Of a stretch of DNA of 64,000 nucleotides, positions 1 to 9,409 are shown piece after piece. The stretch's first letter is position 1, and every line of letters starts with the position of its first letter. Made by a program: the position numbers and the translations under genes. The stretch lies in the NCBI RefSeq assembly GCF_002285635.2, contig NZ_CP023049.2, forward strand, positions 868,001 through 932,000, written 5' to 3'. The notes under the pieces were generated by a model that searched no databases, was not told where the DNA came from, and was given only the letters and a program-made list of their open reading frames with translations. Source of the DNA: Chryseobacterium piperi (GTDB lineage: Bacteria; Bacteroidota; Bacteroidia; Flavobacteriales; Weeksellaceae).

Positions 1-112
1 TTTTGCAGACGAAAGCCATTTAAATAAATTTTTCAAAAAACGTCATCAAATCAGCTTAACGGAATTTCGAAAGAAAAGACAGGTTGTGAATGAATCTGTT
101 GAGATTAATTAA
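1..112 (+). CDS. AraC-type HTH regulator, C-terminal fragment (cut by window edge)
   Basis: The frame from base 2 to the TAA at 110-112 encodes 36 residues beginning FADESHLNKFFKKRH and continuing to EFRKKRQ. This is the usual end of the second helix-turn-helix of AraC/XylS regulators (pattern GF.d.SHF.r.FKk..G.sP.eFRk). The N-terminal sensing part lies outside the window, so ligand and target are unknown. The expected glycine before the TP-type turn is replaced (HQISLTEFR), which is common in Bacteroidota members. Confidence 0.75.
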   Translation, partial: FADESHLNKFFKKRHQISLTEFRKKRQVVNESVEIN

Positions 113-228
113 TTCATCCGTTTGGATTCAATCAAGAAATATTTACATTAGGTTTACCTGGAAAAAATTAAATTTGTGAATGCAACTGATCATTTCAGTA
201 TGCATAACTTTTTAATAAAAGCCTCCAT

Positions 229-1041
229 ATGAAAAAAGCTTACTCCTCTATCCTACCGAAGAAATTTCTATTCGTATTCGTATTATTTTGTTTGCAATGT
301 ATTAATGCCCAGAAGGCAAACAATGAATTGCATGGTTATTACGAAGAAAAAGGAAGTGAAACGTTTTATAAAAGTTTTAGTTTTGATGGAAATGGAAAGG
401 TAATGATCGGTGGAATGGACTATGGGGATTATTTTACAAGAAATGACAGTATTGTGATCTATCCTGACAAAAGTATTTTTATTCTTAAAATCAATAAGGG
501 TCAATTAAAAGGAATTTCATCATGGGTTGAAAAAGGTGTTTGGGTTCCCAGAAAAGATACGATTGTTGCTAACCATAGAACAGATTCGGGAAAAGCTCAA
601 AAAAAGGCTGAATTATTGGCTGAGTATTTCGATAAAACGAAAAAAAGTAATGACTTTGAGGTTCTGTTTTCTGATGAGTTTTCAAAAATGAACGAGGGTC
701 TTTGTAATAAAGGACTGGCTAAAGCCTGCATGAACCTTTTTGGAATAAAAATGCTTCAGTATACTCCGGGTGTGTTAAGCAGTCCGGATAAAATAGCTTC
801 TAAAAAGATAAAGCCTCACCCTGAATTGATTGCTCTTTCTTCAAAAATTATCAGCCTTGGTGAACCTGAAGGATATACTGTTCTTGGCTCTTATTATTAT
901 ACGTTAGGCTTACGTGACAAGGCTTTTCAAACATGGGATGAAGGAGAAAAGAATGGAAGTATAAAATCTGGGACGACTAAAGCTATGATTGAGTTTGAAG
1001 AGGAACTGAATGCTGAAGTAAAAGATTCGGGTAAGGAATAA
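229..1041 (+). CDS. Secreted protein of unknown function with possible Sel1/TPR-like C-terminus
   Basis: 270 residues. Residues 1-27 form a signal peptide (basic start, hydrophobic stretch, ending INAQ), so the protein is exported. The middle (about 30-110) is beta-rich, with alternating G, Y and D residues. From about residue 150 the chain becomes helical, with short A/G-L-A-Y-type repeats such as NKGLAKACMN and LGSYYYTLGLRDKAF, which resemble Sel1 or TPR units but are too degenerate to assign firmly. No catalytic motif was seen. It stands alone: the AraC fragment ends 116 bases upstream and the next gene starts 120 bases downstream. Confidence 0.7.
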   Translation: MKKAYSSILPKKFLFVFVLFCLQCINAQKANNELHGYYEEKGSETFYKSFSFDGNGKVMIGGMDYGDYFTRNDSIVIYPDKSIFILKINKGQLKGISSWVEKGVWVPRKDTIVANHRTDSGKAQKKAELLAEYFDKTKKSNDFEVLFSDEFSKMNEGLCNKGLAKACMNLFGIKMLQYTPGVLSSPDKIASKKIKPHPELIALSSKIISLGEPEGYTVLGSYYYTLGLRDKAFQTWDEGEKNGSIKSGTTKAMIEFEEELNAEVKDSGKE

Positions 1042-1161
1042 ATGAAAGTTTCTACACTTCGTAAGATGCTGTAATCCATTTAATTATAAATTAGTATCTT
1101 TCGGTGAGTATATAGTGACACTGTCATAGTACTGAATTTTTTAACCCAAATACAAAAAGAA

Positions 1162-1452
1162 ATGCCGAAAGTAAGTATCAAAAATTCACAATCTGCAAGC
1201 GACCTGAAGGTTTATGAAACCGATGTGAAAAGTTTAGCTGATCTGCTTGTTTATAAAACGAATTCAAAACTGAAGGCTGAAGCAAATGAAGCGTTCTGGT
1301 ATATTGAAAAATTTGACACCTTTTCAGATCTGGATGTTTACTTTTCAGATTCTAAAGCGACTGCGGATGTGTTGGTTCATTTTGTAAGTGATGACGGAAG
1401 TGCGGGATGGCAAAGTGAGCATCGGTTAAAAGGAAAGCTGACGAAAATATAG
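1162..1452 (+). CDS. Small repeat protein resembling DUF6150
   Basis: 96 residues, no signal peptide. The chain is built from imperfect repeats of the type (A)DLxVYxTDxKxxAD: DLKVYETDVKSLADLLVY, then DLDVYFSDSKATADVLVH, then a W-containing tail WQSEHRLKGKL. This pattern resembles DUF6150, which I recall as the family predicted to fold as a deep knot; the name is from memory and was not searched. No enzymatic motif is visible. It is followed by a strong palindromic terminator shared with the convergent monooxygenase gene. Confidence 0.7.
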   Translation: MPKVSIKNSQSASDLKVYETDVKSLADLLVYKTNSKLKAEANEAFWYIEKFDTFSDLDVYFSDSKATADVLVHFVSDDGSAGWQSEHRLKGKLTKI

Positions 1453-1489
1453 CTGTCTGATTCAGAATAATTAAAAAATAACGATCTAA

Positions 1490-1527
1490 ATACAACAAAA
1501 CCAGCAAGCTTGCTGGTTTTGTTGTAT
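1490..1527. terminator. Bidirectional terminator, 38-bp perfect palindrome
   Basis: Two 19-base arms centred on AAGCTT pair perfectly. Runs of A and T in the outer stem give a U-tract in either direction. It lies between two convergent genes and should stop both. Confidence 0.85.
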
Positions 1528-1539
1528 GTGCTAGGAGAC

Positions 1540-2700
<1,161 letters not shown>

Positions 2701-2754
2701 TTACAAAATTCTGGAATGCAATTGAAGAAGGATTGTAAAAATGCGACAAAATAA

Positions 2755-2963
2755 TATAGTTAATCGCAAAGACGCAAAGTATTTTAAAAGTAATGTATTT
2801 TTAAATGGCAAAGGCGTTTCACTCAGCAAGGATTGAAGCTTTTATTGTCCCACAGATTCCACAGATAACGCAGATATTTCTTGTCTGTGGCTAAACCTAA
2901 TTTTTGTTATTAACTTCGTCTAATCTTCAATTTGAGAGCGAAGTGAAGGAGAATCTCAACACA
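2755..2963. repeat. Intergenic repeat, copy 1
   Basis: About 210 bases from TATAGTTAA to GAATCTCAACA, starting with the doubled motif CGCAAAGACGCAAAG and containing CCCACAGATTCCACAGATAACG. A near copy lies 302 bases downstream. No ORF fits either copy. The 774-base gap (2674-3447) otherwise shows no gene. Confidence 0.85.
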
Positions 2964-3056
2964 GGAAGATAACATAAGCTTCATAAGCGAAGCCATTCTT
3001 TGCTAACTCTCAATATGCAGTATGATTATTAACCTTTGCGTTGAAAAACAATTGAG

Positions 3057-3274
3057 TATAGTTAAACGCAAAGACGCAAAGAATTTTAAAAGTAATGTAT
3101 TTTTAAGGCGCAAAGGCGTTTCACTCAGCAAGGATTGAAACTTTTATTGTCCCACAGATTCCACAGATAACGCAGATGTTTCTTGTCTGTGGCTAAACCC
3201 AATTTTTGTCATTGACTTCGTCTAATCTTCGATTTCAGAAATGAAGCGTAGCGGAATGAAGGAATCTCAACAGA
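3057..3274. repeat. Intergenic repeat, copy 2
   Basis: This is a near duplicate of 2755-2963. The first 150 bases differ at only a few positions. The copies diverge after CTTCG, where copy 2 has extra bases around GAAATGAAGCGTAGCGG, then they rejoin at GAATCTCAACA. A short third echo (TTCCACAGATTCCTC) lies near 3401. Confidence 0.85.
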
Positions 3275-3447
3275 CATAGGAGATTTTAACACTTTAGTTT
3301 CTTTAAGTTCCATCAAACTGCATAAGAAGTACACTTAAGTTCTAAAAAAATCAGAGATTTTTATAAAATCTGCTCAATCCTCGAGATTCTAAAAATTATT
3401 ATTCCACAGATTCCTCATATCAAGACAAACCGGATTAAAAGCCATCA

Positions 3448-4197
3448 TTATACGATTTGAACAGATAAGTTTCTCAGACTGTCTAACTCCTGGTCACCTG
3501 AAGCTAAATCGGTAATGAGGATGTCAATATCCAGAAGATCACATATTTTAAGAGGTTCTGTACGGCGAAGTTTATTTTGATTGGCTAGTGCGATGATCTT
3601 TTTTGAAGATTTAATCATAGTCCTTTTCGTTTCCACATCGGTAATAGATGTTGCAAATGCACCGAATTCAGCATCTACTGCACAGGTTCCCATGATAAAA
3701 AGGTCAGCAATAAATTGAGAGGCTTCATTACAGGTGGTAGCTCCGGTAGTAACTGCCAGATCATTATCATATATACCACCTAAAAGGATCAGCTCTACCC
3801 TCTTAAACTTGCTCAATACAGGAATAAGTGATGTATTGTTGGTAATCACGCGTAGACGAATGTCCAAAGGCATATAGTTCGCTACAGCACCAATGGTTGT
3901 GCCACCGTCCATAAAGACGGTCATTCCATCTTTAATAAACTGTTGTGCCTTCAGAGCAATGATATTTTTTTCATTGGCCAGAAAGGATTGTCTGTCATGA
4001 AAAGAAAGCGGATCTTTTTCTCTTAGCATGGCTCCACCACGGACTTTAGATAATAGTCCATTACGATGAAGCTGTTCGATATCTCTTCTTACGGTATCTT
4101 CAGAAACGTGCATTGCCAAAGCTAAATCTTCAAATTTTACTTTGTTTTTTTTCTTTAATTGACTGAGGATTAACTCAAAACGTTCTTCTCTTAGCAT
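3448..4197 (-). CDS. DeoR-family transcriptional regulator
   Basis: 249 residues. The N-terminal winged helix-turn-helix (about 1-57) carries the DeoR signature, with VSEDTVRRDI followed by GGA at the wing. The C-terminal DeoR sensor domain (about 75-235) has the phosphate-binding style motifs DGGTTI, ITNNTS and LGGIYDND, which in this family usually bind a phosphorylated sugar or related metabolite. The start overlaps the end of the MFS gene by 7 bases, so the two are translated from one message. The 32-bp palindrome upstream of the MFS gene is the obvious operator, giving autoregulation of the operon and probably of the divergent VOC gene (inference). Confidence 0.9.
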   Translation of the reverse strand: MLREERFELILSQLKKKNKVKFEDLALAMHVSEDTVRRDIEQLHRNGLLSKVRGGAMLREKDPLSFHDRQSFLANEKNIIALKAQQFIKDGMTVFMDGGTTIGAVANYMPLDIRLRVITNNTSLIPVLSKFKRVELILLGGIYDNDLAVTTGATTCNEASQFIADLFIMGTCAVDAEFGAFATSITDVETKRTMIKSSKKIIALANQNKLRRTEPLKICDLLDIDILITDLASGDQELDSLRNLSVQIV

Positions 4198-5375
4198 GAT
4201 GACGGATTCTTTCTGAATTTATAAATAACAGCGACCAAAACAAAGAGCAAAGCTATCATTTCAAAGGCAACGGTCAAAGAAAAATGATGAGCAATAAACC
4301 CTAATAATGCAGGGCCTGCCAGCGATCCGGCATAGCCTATTGTCGTAATAGCAGGAATGGCAACTGTGGAGGAAATTCCGGAAATTCTTCCGCCTTCACT
4401 GAAAAATACGGGAACGATATTCGCAGCACCCACTCCAAGTAATGTAAACCCTGCAAGTGATAACGGTATCCACGTACTGAATGTCAAGATCATCACACCT
4501 AATGATGCAATAATACTTCCTCCAATGACAACGATCCGGCTATTTAATTTACTGATAAGAGAGTCTCCGGACAATCTCATTACAGCCATGGCTACGGAAA
4601 AAGCAGCATATCCTATTCCTGAAAACTCAGGTTCTACTCCTTTGGTATCTCTTAGGAATACGGCACTCCAGTCCAGCATAGCTCCTTCAGATAGAAACAC
4701 AATAAAACACATCAATCCCAGCACTAAAATTTTTGAATCCAGCCACTGAAATCGGGAGGTGTTTTTATTCTCTACATCGACATGAGAAAACTTAAGAATA
4801 ATTTCTCTTTCCGTTTCATAATCAAACAGAAATCGAAACTGAATCACTAAAAGGAAAATAAGTAGAATGGATATACTTACTGAAGCATAAATAGGATTTA
4901 GCCCTAACTTCATGAGAAATCCCAATCCCAGTGATCCGAAAAGTCCTCCAACACTAAAAAGTCCATGCAAAGAAGACATGATTGGTTTTCCGTATTCATT
5001 TTGTACCTGTACGCCATGAGCATTCATGGCAACATCAATAGTTCCAATGCTGCATCCGAACGCGAAAAGAACAGCACCCATCAAATAGATATTGGATATG
5101 ATTAACAGCCATGGAAGGAGTATAGCACTAAGTAAAACACTTACGGCGATAATTTTACGGGTTCCCAACCTATTGATCAGAATGCCGGATAAAGGCATCA
5201 TCAGCAATGCACCACCACCAAGTAATAATAACAATAGACCTAAATCTGCTTCATTTAATGCCAACCTGTCTTTGGCAAGCGGAACCATAGGTGCCCAACT
5301 GGCAATCCCTAATCCACAAACCAGGAATATCAGTTGTGTGGCTGTTTTGGCTTTTGCAACTCTGTTAAATTCCAT
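4191..5375 (-). CDS. MFS transporter (YbjJ-like)
   Basis: 394 residues with about 12 hydrophobic segments, an inner-membrane transporter of the major facilitator superfamily. The MFS loop 2-3 motif is present as GILINRLGTRKI near residues 65-76, and the second half repeats the pattern. Overall it resembles the YbjJ/FucP-type branch, but the substrate cannot be read from sequence. It is the first gene of a two-gene unit with the DeoR regulator. On the minus strand a -7 box TAAGTTTG lies within the palindrome at 5394-5425, some 20 bases before the ATG. Confidence 0.88.
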   Translation of the reverse strand: MEFNRVAKAKTATQLIFLVCGLGIASWAPMVPLAKDRLALNEADLGLLLLLLGGGALLMMPLSGILINRLGTRKIIAVSVLLSAILLPWLLIISNIYLMGAVLFAFGCSIGTIDVAMNAHGVQVQNEYGKPIMSSLHGLFSVGGLFGSLGLGFLMKLGLNPIYASVSISILLIFLLVIQFRFLFDYETEREIILKFSHVDVENKNTSRFQWLDSKILVLGLMCFIVFLSEGAMLDWSAVFLRDTKGVEPEFSGIGYAAFSVAMAVMRLSGDSLISKLNSRIVVIGGSIIASLGVMILTFSTWIPLSLAGFTLLGVGAANIVPVFFSEGGRISGISSTVAIPAITTIGYAGSLAGPALLGFIAHHFSLTVAFEMIALLFVLVAVIYKFRKNPSSC

Positions 5376-5393
5376 TAATTAACTATTTTGTAA

Positions 5394-5425
5394 TGCAAAC
5401 TTATGCAAATTTGCATAAGTTTGCA
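5394..5425. promoter_or_regulatory. 32-bp perfect palindromic operator with a -7 box on each strand
   Basis: The sequence reads the same on both strands from 5394 to 5425 (core TTATGCAAATTTGCATAA). Each arm contains TAAGTTTG pointing outward, matching the Bacteroidota -7 consensus TAnnTTTG: plus strand 5416-5423 toward the VOC gene, minus strand 5396-5403 toward the MFS gene. A dimeric repressor here would block both promoters. The DeoR protein encoded in the same unit is the best candidate (inference). Confidence 0.8.
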
Positions 5426-5460
5426 AATATATTTTCTAATTAAAAATATAAACTTTTACA

Positions 5461-5853
5461 ATGAAAATTGAACATATTGCCTTATGGTGTCATAATTTAA
5501 AACTGATGCAAAGGTTCTATATAGATTATTTTGAGATGGTAAGTAATGAAAAATATGAAAATCCTGCCAAGGGATTCGCTTCCTATTTTTTATCTTTTAA
5601 AGAAAATTCTTTTGTGAGGCTTGAGTTGATGCACCGACCGGATATTATGGATAATGACAATACAAGAGGAATGATCATGGGATATGCTCATCTGGCAATA
5701 TCTGTCGGTAGTAAAGAAAAAGTAGATGCTCTTACCTCCAGATTACGCCATGATGGTTTTCATATTATCGGAGAACCCCGTACAACAGGTGATGGATATT
5801 ATGAAAGTATTGTAGGAGATCCTGAAGGGAACTGGATAGAGATCACTGAATGA
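5461..5853 (+). CDS. VOC (glyoxalase/bleomycin-resistance) family protein
   Basis: 130 residues, a single vicinal-oxygen-chelate protein with two beta-alpha-beta-beta-beta modules. Likely metal ligands are in the standard places: H5 (IEHIAL), E55 (RLEL), H77 (YAHLAI) and E127 (WIEI). GDPEGNWIEI near the end is a typical VOC ending. Members are lyases, isomerases or dioxygenases, or bind antibiotics, so the substrate is open. It is divergent from the MFS/DeoR pair and shares the palindromic control region with it, which suggests the VOC enzyme and transporter handle the same compound. Confidence 0.88.
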   Translation: MKIEHIALWCHNLKLMQRFYIDYFEMVSNEKYENPAKGFASYFLSFKENSFVRLELMHRPDIMDNDNTRGMIMGYAHLAISVGSKEKVDALTSRLRHDGFHIIGEPRTTGDGYYESIVGDPEGNWIEITE

Positions 5854-5879
5854 TTTCCAATAATTTTTCTCTGGTGATA

Positions 5880-5907
5880 AATAATTTATAGTTTACTATA
5901 AATTATT
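5880..5907. promoter_or_regulatory. 28-bp inverted repeat before the LysR gene
   Basis: AATAATTTATAGT pairs perfectly with ACTATAAATTATT across a 2-base centre. It lies 27 bases after the VOC stop and 47 bases before the LysR start. It may be the VOC terminator (followed by TTTTAT) or a LysR-type operator; the sequence does not decide. Confidence 0.55.
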
Positions 5908-5943
5908 TTATAGCAAAAAGGAAAAATTGAATCAGGATATATT

Positions 5944-5951
5944 TAGATTTG
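5944..5951 (+). promoter_or_regulatory. -7 promoter box TAGATTTG directly before the LysR ATG
   Basis: This matches TAnnTTTG exactly and ends 3 bases before the ATG at 5955. Transcription would start at or within a few bases of the start codon, giving a leaderless message. Confidence 0.6.
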
Positions 5952-5954
5952 CGT

Positions 5955-6842
5955 ATGGTAAATTTTGAATGGTATCGATCTTTTAAAGCAATATATACAA
6001 CGGGTACATTAACCGGTGCTGCACAGGAACTACTTATTTCACAGCCTAATGTGAGCCAGCATTTATCTGCATTAGAAGCTCATATCGGAAAGCAGCTGTT
6101 TGAAAGAAAGCCAAGAAAAATGGTGCCTACAGATTACGGCAGACTGTTTTATGTACAGATTATTGATGCTATAGAAAAGCTGGAGTATATAGAAGCCGAA
6201 TTCCGCTATACGCGCCCATGCCATATACCGCTTACCTGCGTTGGAATTCAAAGTGAGCTTTTTTATAATGTTCTTGCTCCTAAAATCAGCAAAGTTCCGG
6301 CAAACCTGGTTTTTGAGTTTGAACCTATGCATGAGTTGATACGGAAGCAGGAAAGAGGAAGATTGAATTTTACAATTTCTCCTCACCAGACGCTCGAAAA
6401 AAATATGATTTGTGAACCTATTTTTCAGGAGAAGTTTTTATTGATCGGCAGCTCTGATTTTGACACATCATTATTCGATGACTATATCAGCAAGGGAAAT
6501 ATGGATCTTGCTGAAAAATGGCTGACCAATCAAGACTGGTATGCTTATGACAGTGACCTTACTCCAATCAAAAAGTTTTGGATGGAGAATTTTAAAAAAC
6601 GGCCCCATATTAAACCCCGTTTTATTATTCCGGATTATAATTCTATTCTAAAAGGAATGAGCAGTTGTGGTAATGGGATTACTGTAGCGGCTGATTTTGT
6701 AGTAAAAGACCTTGTTGAACAAGGAAACTTAAAAGAAATATGGAATACCAGCAGTAAAACATCCAATATTCTCTATCTTACGTATAATAAAAACCAGGTA
6801 TCATCTGAACAAATAGAGATGATGCGAAAACTATTTAAATAA
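5955..6842 (+). CDS. LysR-family transcriptional regulator
   Basis: 295 residues. The N-terminal winged HTH (about 3-62) reads FKAIYTTGTLTGAAQELLISQPNVSQHLSALE, cut here by the usual LysR spacing, with LFERKPRKMVPTDYG after it. The rest is a divergent periplasmic-binding-protein-like effector domain. The ATG at 5955 is chosen over a TTG six bases upstream because that TTG is part of the -7 box. It stands directly before the P1 peptidase and serine hydrolase genes on the same strand (135-base gap) and may control them (inference). Confidence 0.9.
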   Translation: MVNFEWYRSFKAIYTTGTLTGAAQELLISQPNVSQHLSALEAHIGKQLFERKPRKMVPTDYGRLFYVQIIDAIEKLEYIEAEFRYTRPCHIPLTCVGIQSELFYNVLAPKISKVPANLVFEFEPMHELIRKQERGRLNFTISPHQTLEKNMICEPIFQEKFLLIGSSDFDTSLFDDYISKGNMDLAEKWLTNQDWYAYDSDLTPIKKFWMENFKKRPHIKPRFIIPDYNSILKGMSSCGNGITVAADFVVKDLVEQGNLKEIWNTSSKTSNILYLTYNKNQVSSEQIEMMRKLFK

Positions 6843-6977
6843 CCACTGAATGATTCTAATTCTATAGCTGGCTTTTAATAACAATCAAAAAAATTAACTG
6901 ATCAATAGAACAACACGACTTTAAAATGGTGTTGGAGGATTCCTTATTTCAAAACTTAAAATTTTAGAAAAATAATT

Positions 6978-8141
6978 ATGAAAAAATTAATAATAGCTTG
7001 CCTGTTTTTATGGGGACAATCTTTTATTTTTGGGCAGAAACCCAGAGCCAGGGATATTGGTATTCCGTTTAACGGGATTACAGGGAAATTTAATGCCATT
7101 ACAGATGTAAAAGGTGTAGAAGTGGGTTACAGCACCATTATTTCAGGACAGGGTAAAAATACTATTGGGAAAGGACCTGTAAGAACCGGGGTTACTGCTA
7201 TCCTGCCCAGAGGAATTAACAACAATCCTGTTTTTGCCAATTGGTATTCGCTGAACGGAAATGGTGAAATGACAGGAACAACCTGGGTAACGGAATCAGG
7301 GTTTTTGGAAACACCAATTATGATTACCAATACGAATAGTGTGGGTGTGGTAAGAGATGCCGTTCTCAAGTGGTTTGTAGAAAAGCGCTGGTATAAGGAA
7401 GACTGGTGGTATACTTATCCTGTAGTAGCAGAAACATATGATGGCTTTTTAAATGATATTTATGGCTTTCAGGTTAAGGAGGCAAATGCCTATGAAGCGC
7501 TCAATACGGCCAGATCAGGAAAGATTCAGGAAGGGAATGTCGGTGGAGGCACAGGAATGATGTGCCTTGGTTTTAAAGGAGGTACAGGAACTTCATCAAG
7601 GGTTGTGAAAATTGGAGATTCTATTTACACAGTGGGAGCTCTTGTGCAGACTAATTTTGGGAGGAAGGAATCGTTGACGATTGCCGGAGTACCGGTAGGA
7701 AAAGAACTTAAAGATACTGTGGGTAGCGAGCTGAAATTACCTTCTCAATCCTATCGTAAAGAAGGTGACGGTTCTATTATTGTGGTGATTGCTACAGATG
7801 CTCCCCTGCTCCCTCATCAGCTCAAGCGTATCGCCTCAAGAGTCCCTCTGGGAATTGGAAATGTAGGCGGCTACGGTATGAATAGCTCGGGAGATATTTT
7901 TATTGCTTTTTCTACGGCTAATCCTGCTGCCTTCCAAAGAAAAGAATTTTCTACAGTCGATATCCTTCCTAATGATTTGATAGACCCTTTATTTGAAGCA
8001 ACTGTGCAGACTGTTGAAGAATCTATTATTAATGCTATGGTAGCAGCAGAAACAATGGAGGGAGTCAATGGAAATAAATCCTATGCTCTTCCGCATCAGG
8101 CTGTTATTAAGATCTTAAAAAAATATAAAAGAATACCATAA
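6978..8141 (+). CDS. P1-family N-terminal-nucleophile peptidase (DmpA/BapA type), exported
   Basis: 387 residues with a signal peptide (1-19, ending IFGQ). DmpA/BapA enzymes cut themselves into two chains at a Gly/Asn-Ser bond; the new N-terminal serine then removes N-terminal D- or beta-amino acids from peptides. The expected site is present at G265-S266 (DGSIIVVIATDAP). Family blocks GNVGGGTGM (187-194), FKGGTGTSSR (199-208) and VQTNFG (223-228) are intact. About 250 residues precede the cut and 120 follow, as in the family. It lies between a LysR regulator and a class-C serine hydrolase, which together suggest periplasmic processing of peptides or esters containing unusual amino acids. Confidence 0.88.
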   Translation: MKKLIIACLFLWGQSFIFGQKPRARDIGIPFNGITGKFNAITDVKGVEVGYSTIISGQGKNTIGKGPVRTGVTAILPRGINNNPVFANWYSLNGNGEMTGTTWVTESGFLETPIMITNTNSVGVVRDAVLKWFVEKRWYKEDWWYTYPVVAETYDGFLNDIYGFQVKEANAYEALNTARSGKIQEGNVGGGTGMMCLGFKGGTGTSSRVVKIGDSIYTVGALVQTNFGRKESLTIAGVPVGKELKDTVGSELKLPSQSYRKEGDGSIIVVIATDAPLLPHQLKRIASRVPLGIGNVGGYGMNSSGDIFIAFSTANPAAFQRKEFSTVDILPNDLIDPLFEATVQTVEESIINAMVAAETMEGVNGNKSYALPHQAVIKILKKYKRIP

Positions 8142-8197
8142 GAGGCAAAACGTTTTGCTTCAGTGTAATAACCAACATCAATTAATAAAAAGTTTCT

Positions 8198-9337
8198 ATG
8201 AAAAAACTAAGGTTTATAACAGCCTTGACTGCTGTTTTTTTGGTAATGAATTCTTGTGAAGAAGACAGGTCTACCGATGTGCCTGCTGAAAATCCTAATG
8301 CCCAGAAGTATCAGCGTATCGTTGATAAATTTATGGAAGCAGGTGCTGTAGGAGTTAATATTGCTGTCATATCTCCCGCAGGAACATGGTCCGGATCGGG
8401 TGGATTGGCTGATCGGGAAAAAAATATCAAAATGACTACCGATAACCGGCTTCGCATCGGGAGCATGACCAAAATGTTTGCCGCAACAACTGTTTTGAAA
8501 CTGCAGGAAGAAGGATTGCTGAATATCAAAGATAAAATTAATAAATACCTTCCTCATAGTATTACAGACCGTATTGCCAATGCCAATGATGTAACGATTG
8601 AACAATGCCTTAATCATAGAGCTGGAATCCGTAATTATTTACCGGATATCGCTTCCGGCGTTTTTGATGGAAGTATTGCTAATTATTCTGCGGAGCAAAC
8701 TCTTCAGCTTATTTATGATAAGCCGGCTGATGATCCTGTTGGCAAAGGATATTATAGCAATTCCAATTATCTGTTGCTTTCGCTGATTATTAAAAAAGTA
8801 ACGGGAAAAGAGTCTTATCAGGTAGTCAATGAAAAAGTGATTACACCTCTGGGGCTGAAAAATACTTCTGCCAGTACCCAGCTTCCGGCGCTACTTACGA
8901 GATCCTATTATTCTGAAACCACTGACGGTGCTCTGACTGATGTAACAGATATAGACAATAATGGAATCGGAGGTGAAGGAGCGATAGATGGCGGTATGAT
9001 TTCAACAGCTTCTGATATCGTTACATTTACAGAAAGCCTGTTGACGAATAAACTCCTCTCCCCGGCATCGATGCAGCAGCTTCAGACTTTTGTAGATAAT
9101 GATCCCAATCGTTTAGAACCTGACCTGAAATACAATAAACAATATGGGCTGGGACTGATGAAATTAGATACTAATCAAGGAGTAGCTTTAGGACATGACG
9201 GGCATGTATTCGGGTTTGGAGGTAAATCGTATTATTTCCCTCAACAAAAGGTCACCATATGTATATTGCTTAATACCTGGTCTCCAAAAGTAGTAGCATT
9301 ACTTAATGCAAAGGATACATTTAATTTATTTTTTTAA
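8198..9337 (+). CDS. Class-C beta-lactamase-fold serine hydrolase, lipoprotein
   Basis: 379 residues. A lipobox places the lipidated cysteine at C20 (FLVMNSC). The penicillin-binding fold motifs are SxxK at 89-92 (SMTK), YxN at 186-188 (YSN) and HxG at 333-335 (HDG). These mark family S12: D-alanyl-D-alanine carboxypeptidase, D-aminopeptidase, esterase or AmpC-like enzymes. The HDG form with a lipid anchor points to peptidase or esterase more than to a true beta-lactamase. The gene starts 56 bases after the P1 peptidase and is probably co-transcribed; a perfect hairpin follows it. Confidence 0.88.
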   Translation: MKKLRFITALTAVFLVMNSCEEDRSTDVPAENPNAQKYQRIVDKFMEAGAVGVNIAVISPAGTWSGSGGLADREKNIKMTTDNRLRIGSMTKMFAATTVLKLQEEGLLNIKDKINKYLPHSITDRIANANDVTIEQCLNHRAGIRNYLPDIASGVFDGSIANYSAEQTLQLIYDKPADDPVGKGYYSNSNYLLLSLIIKKVTGKESYQVVNEKVITPLGLKNTSASTQLPALLTRSYYSETTDGALTDVTDIDNNGIGGEGAIDGGMISTASDIVTFTESLLTNKLLSPASMQQLQTFVDNDPNRLEPDLKYNKQYGLGLMKLDTNQGVALGHDGHVFGFGGKSYYFPQQKVTICILLNTWSPKVVALLNAKDTFNLFF

Positions 9338-9362
9338 ATCAATTAAGTAGCTTAATATAAAG

Positions 9363-9388
9363 AATCAGTCCCAAATTTGGGACTGATT
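9363..9388. terminator. Bidirectional terminator
   Basis: A 26-bp perfect palindrome, AATCAGTCCCAAA with its complement, lies between two convergent genes and is followed by T-rich sequence on both strands. Confidence 0.8.
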
Positions 9389-9409
9389 TGTGTTTAATAC
9401 GGCTTCTGT

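Noticed and set aside
8198..9337. Serine hydrolase as an AmpC beta-lactamase
   Set aside because: The fold motifs are shared by the whole S12 family; the lipoprotein signal, HDG motif and P1-peptidase neighbour favour a peptidase or esterase.
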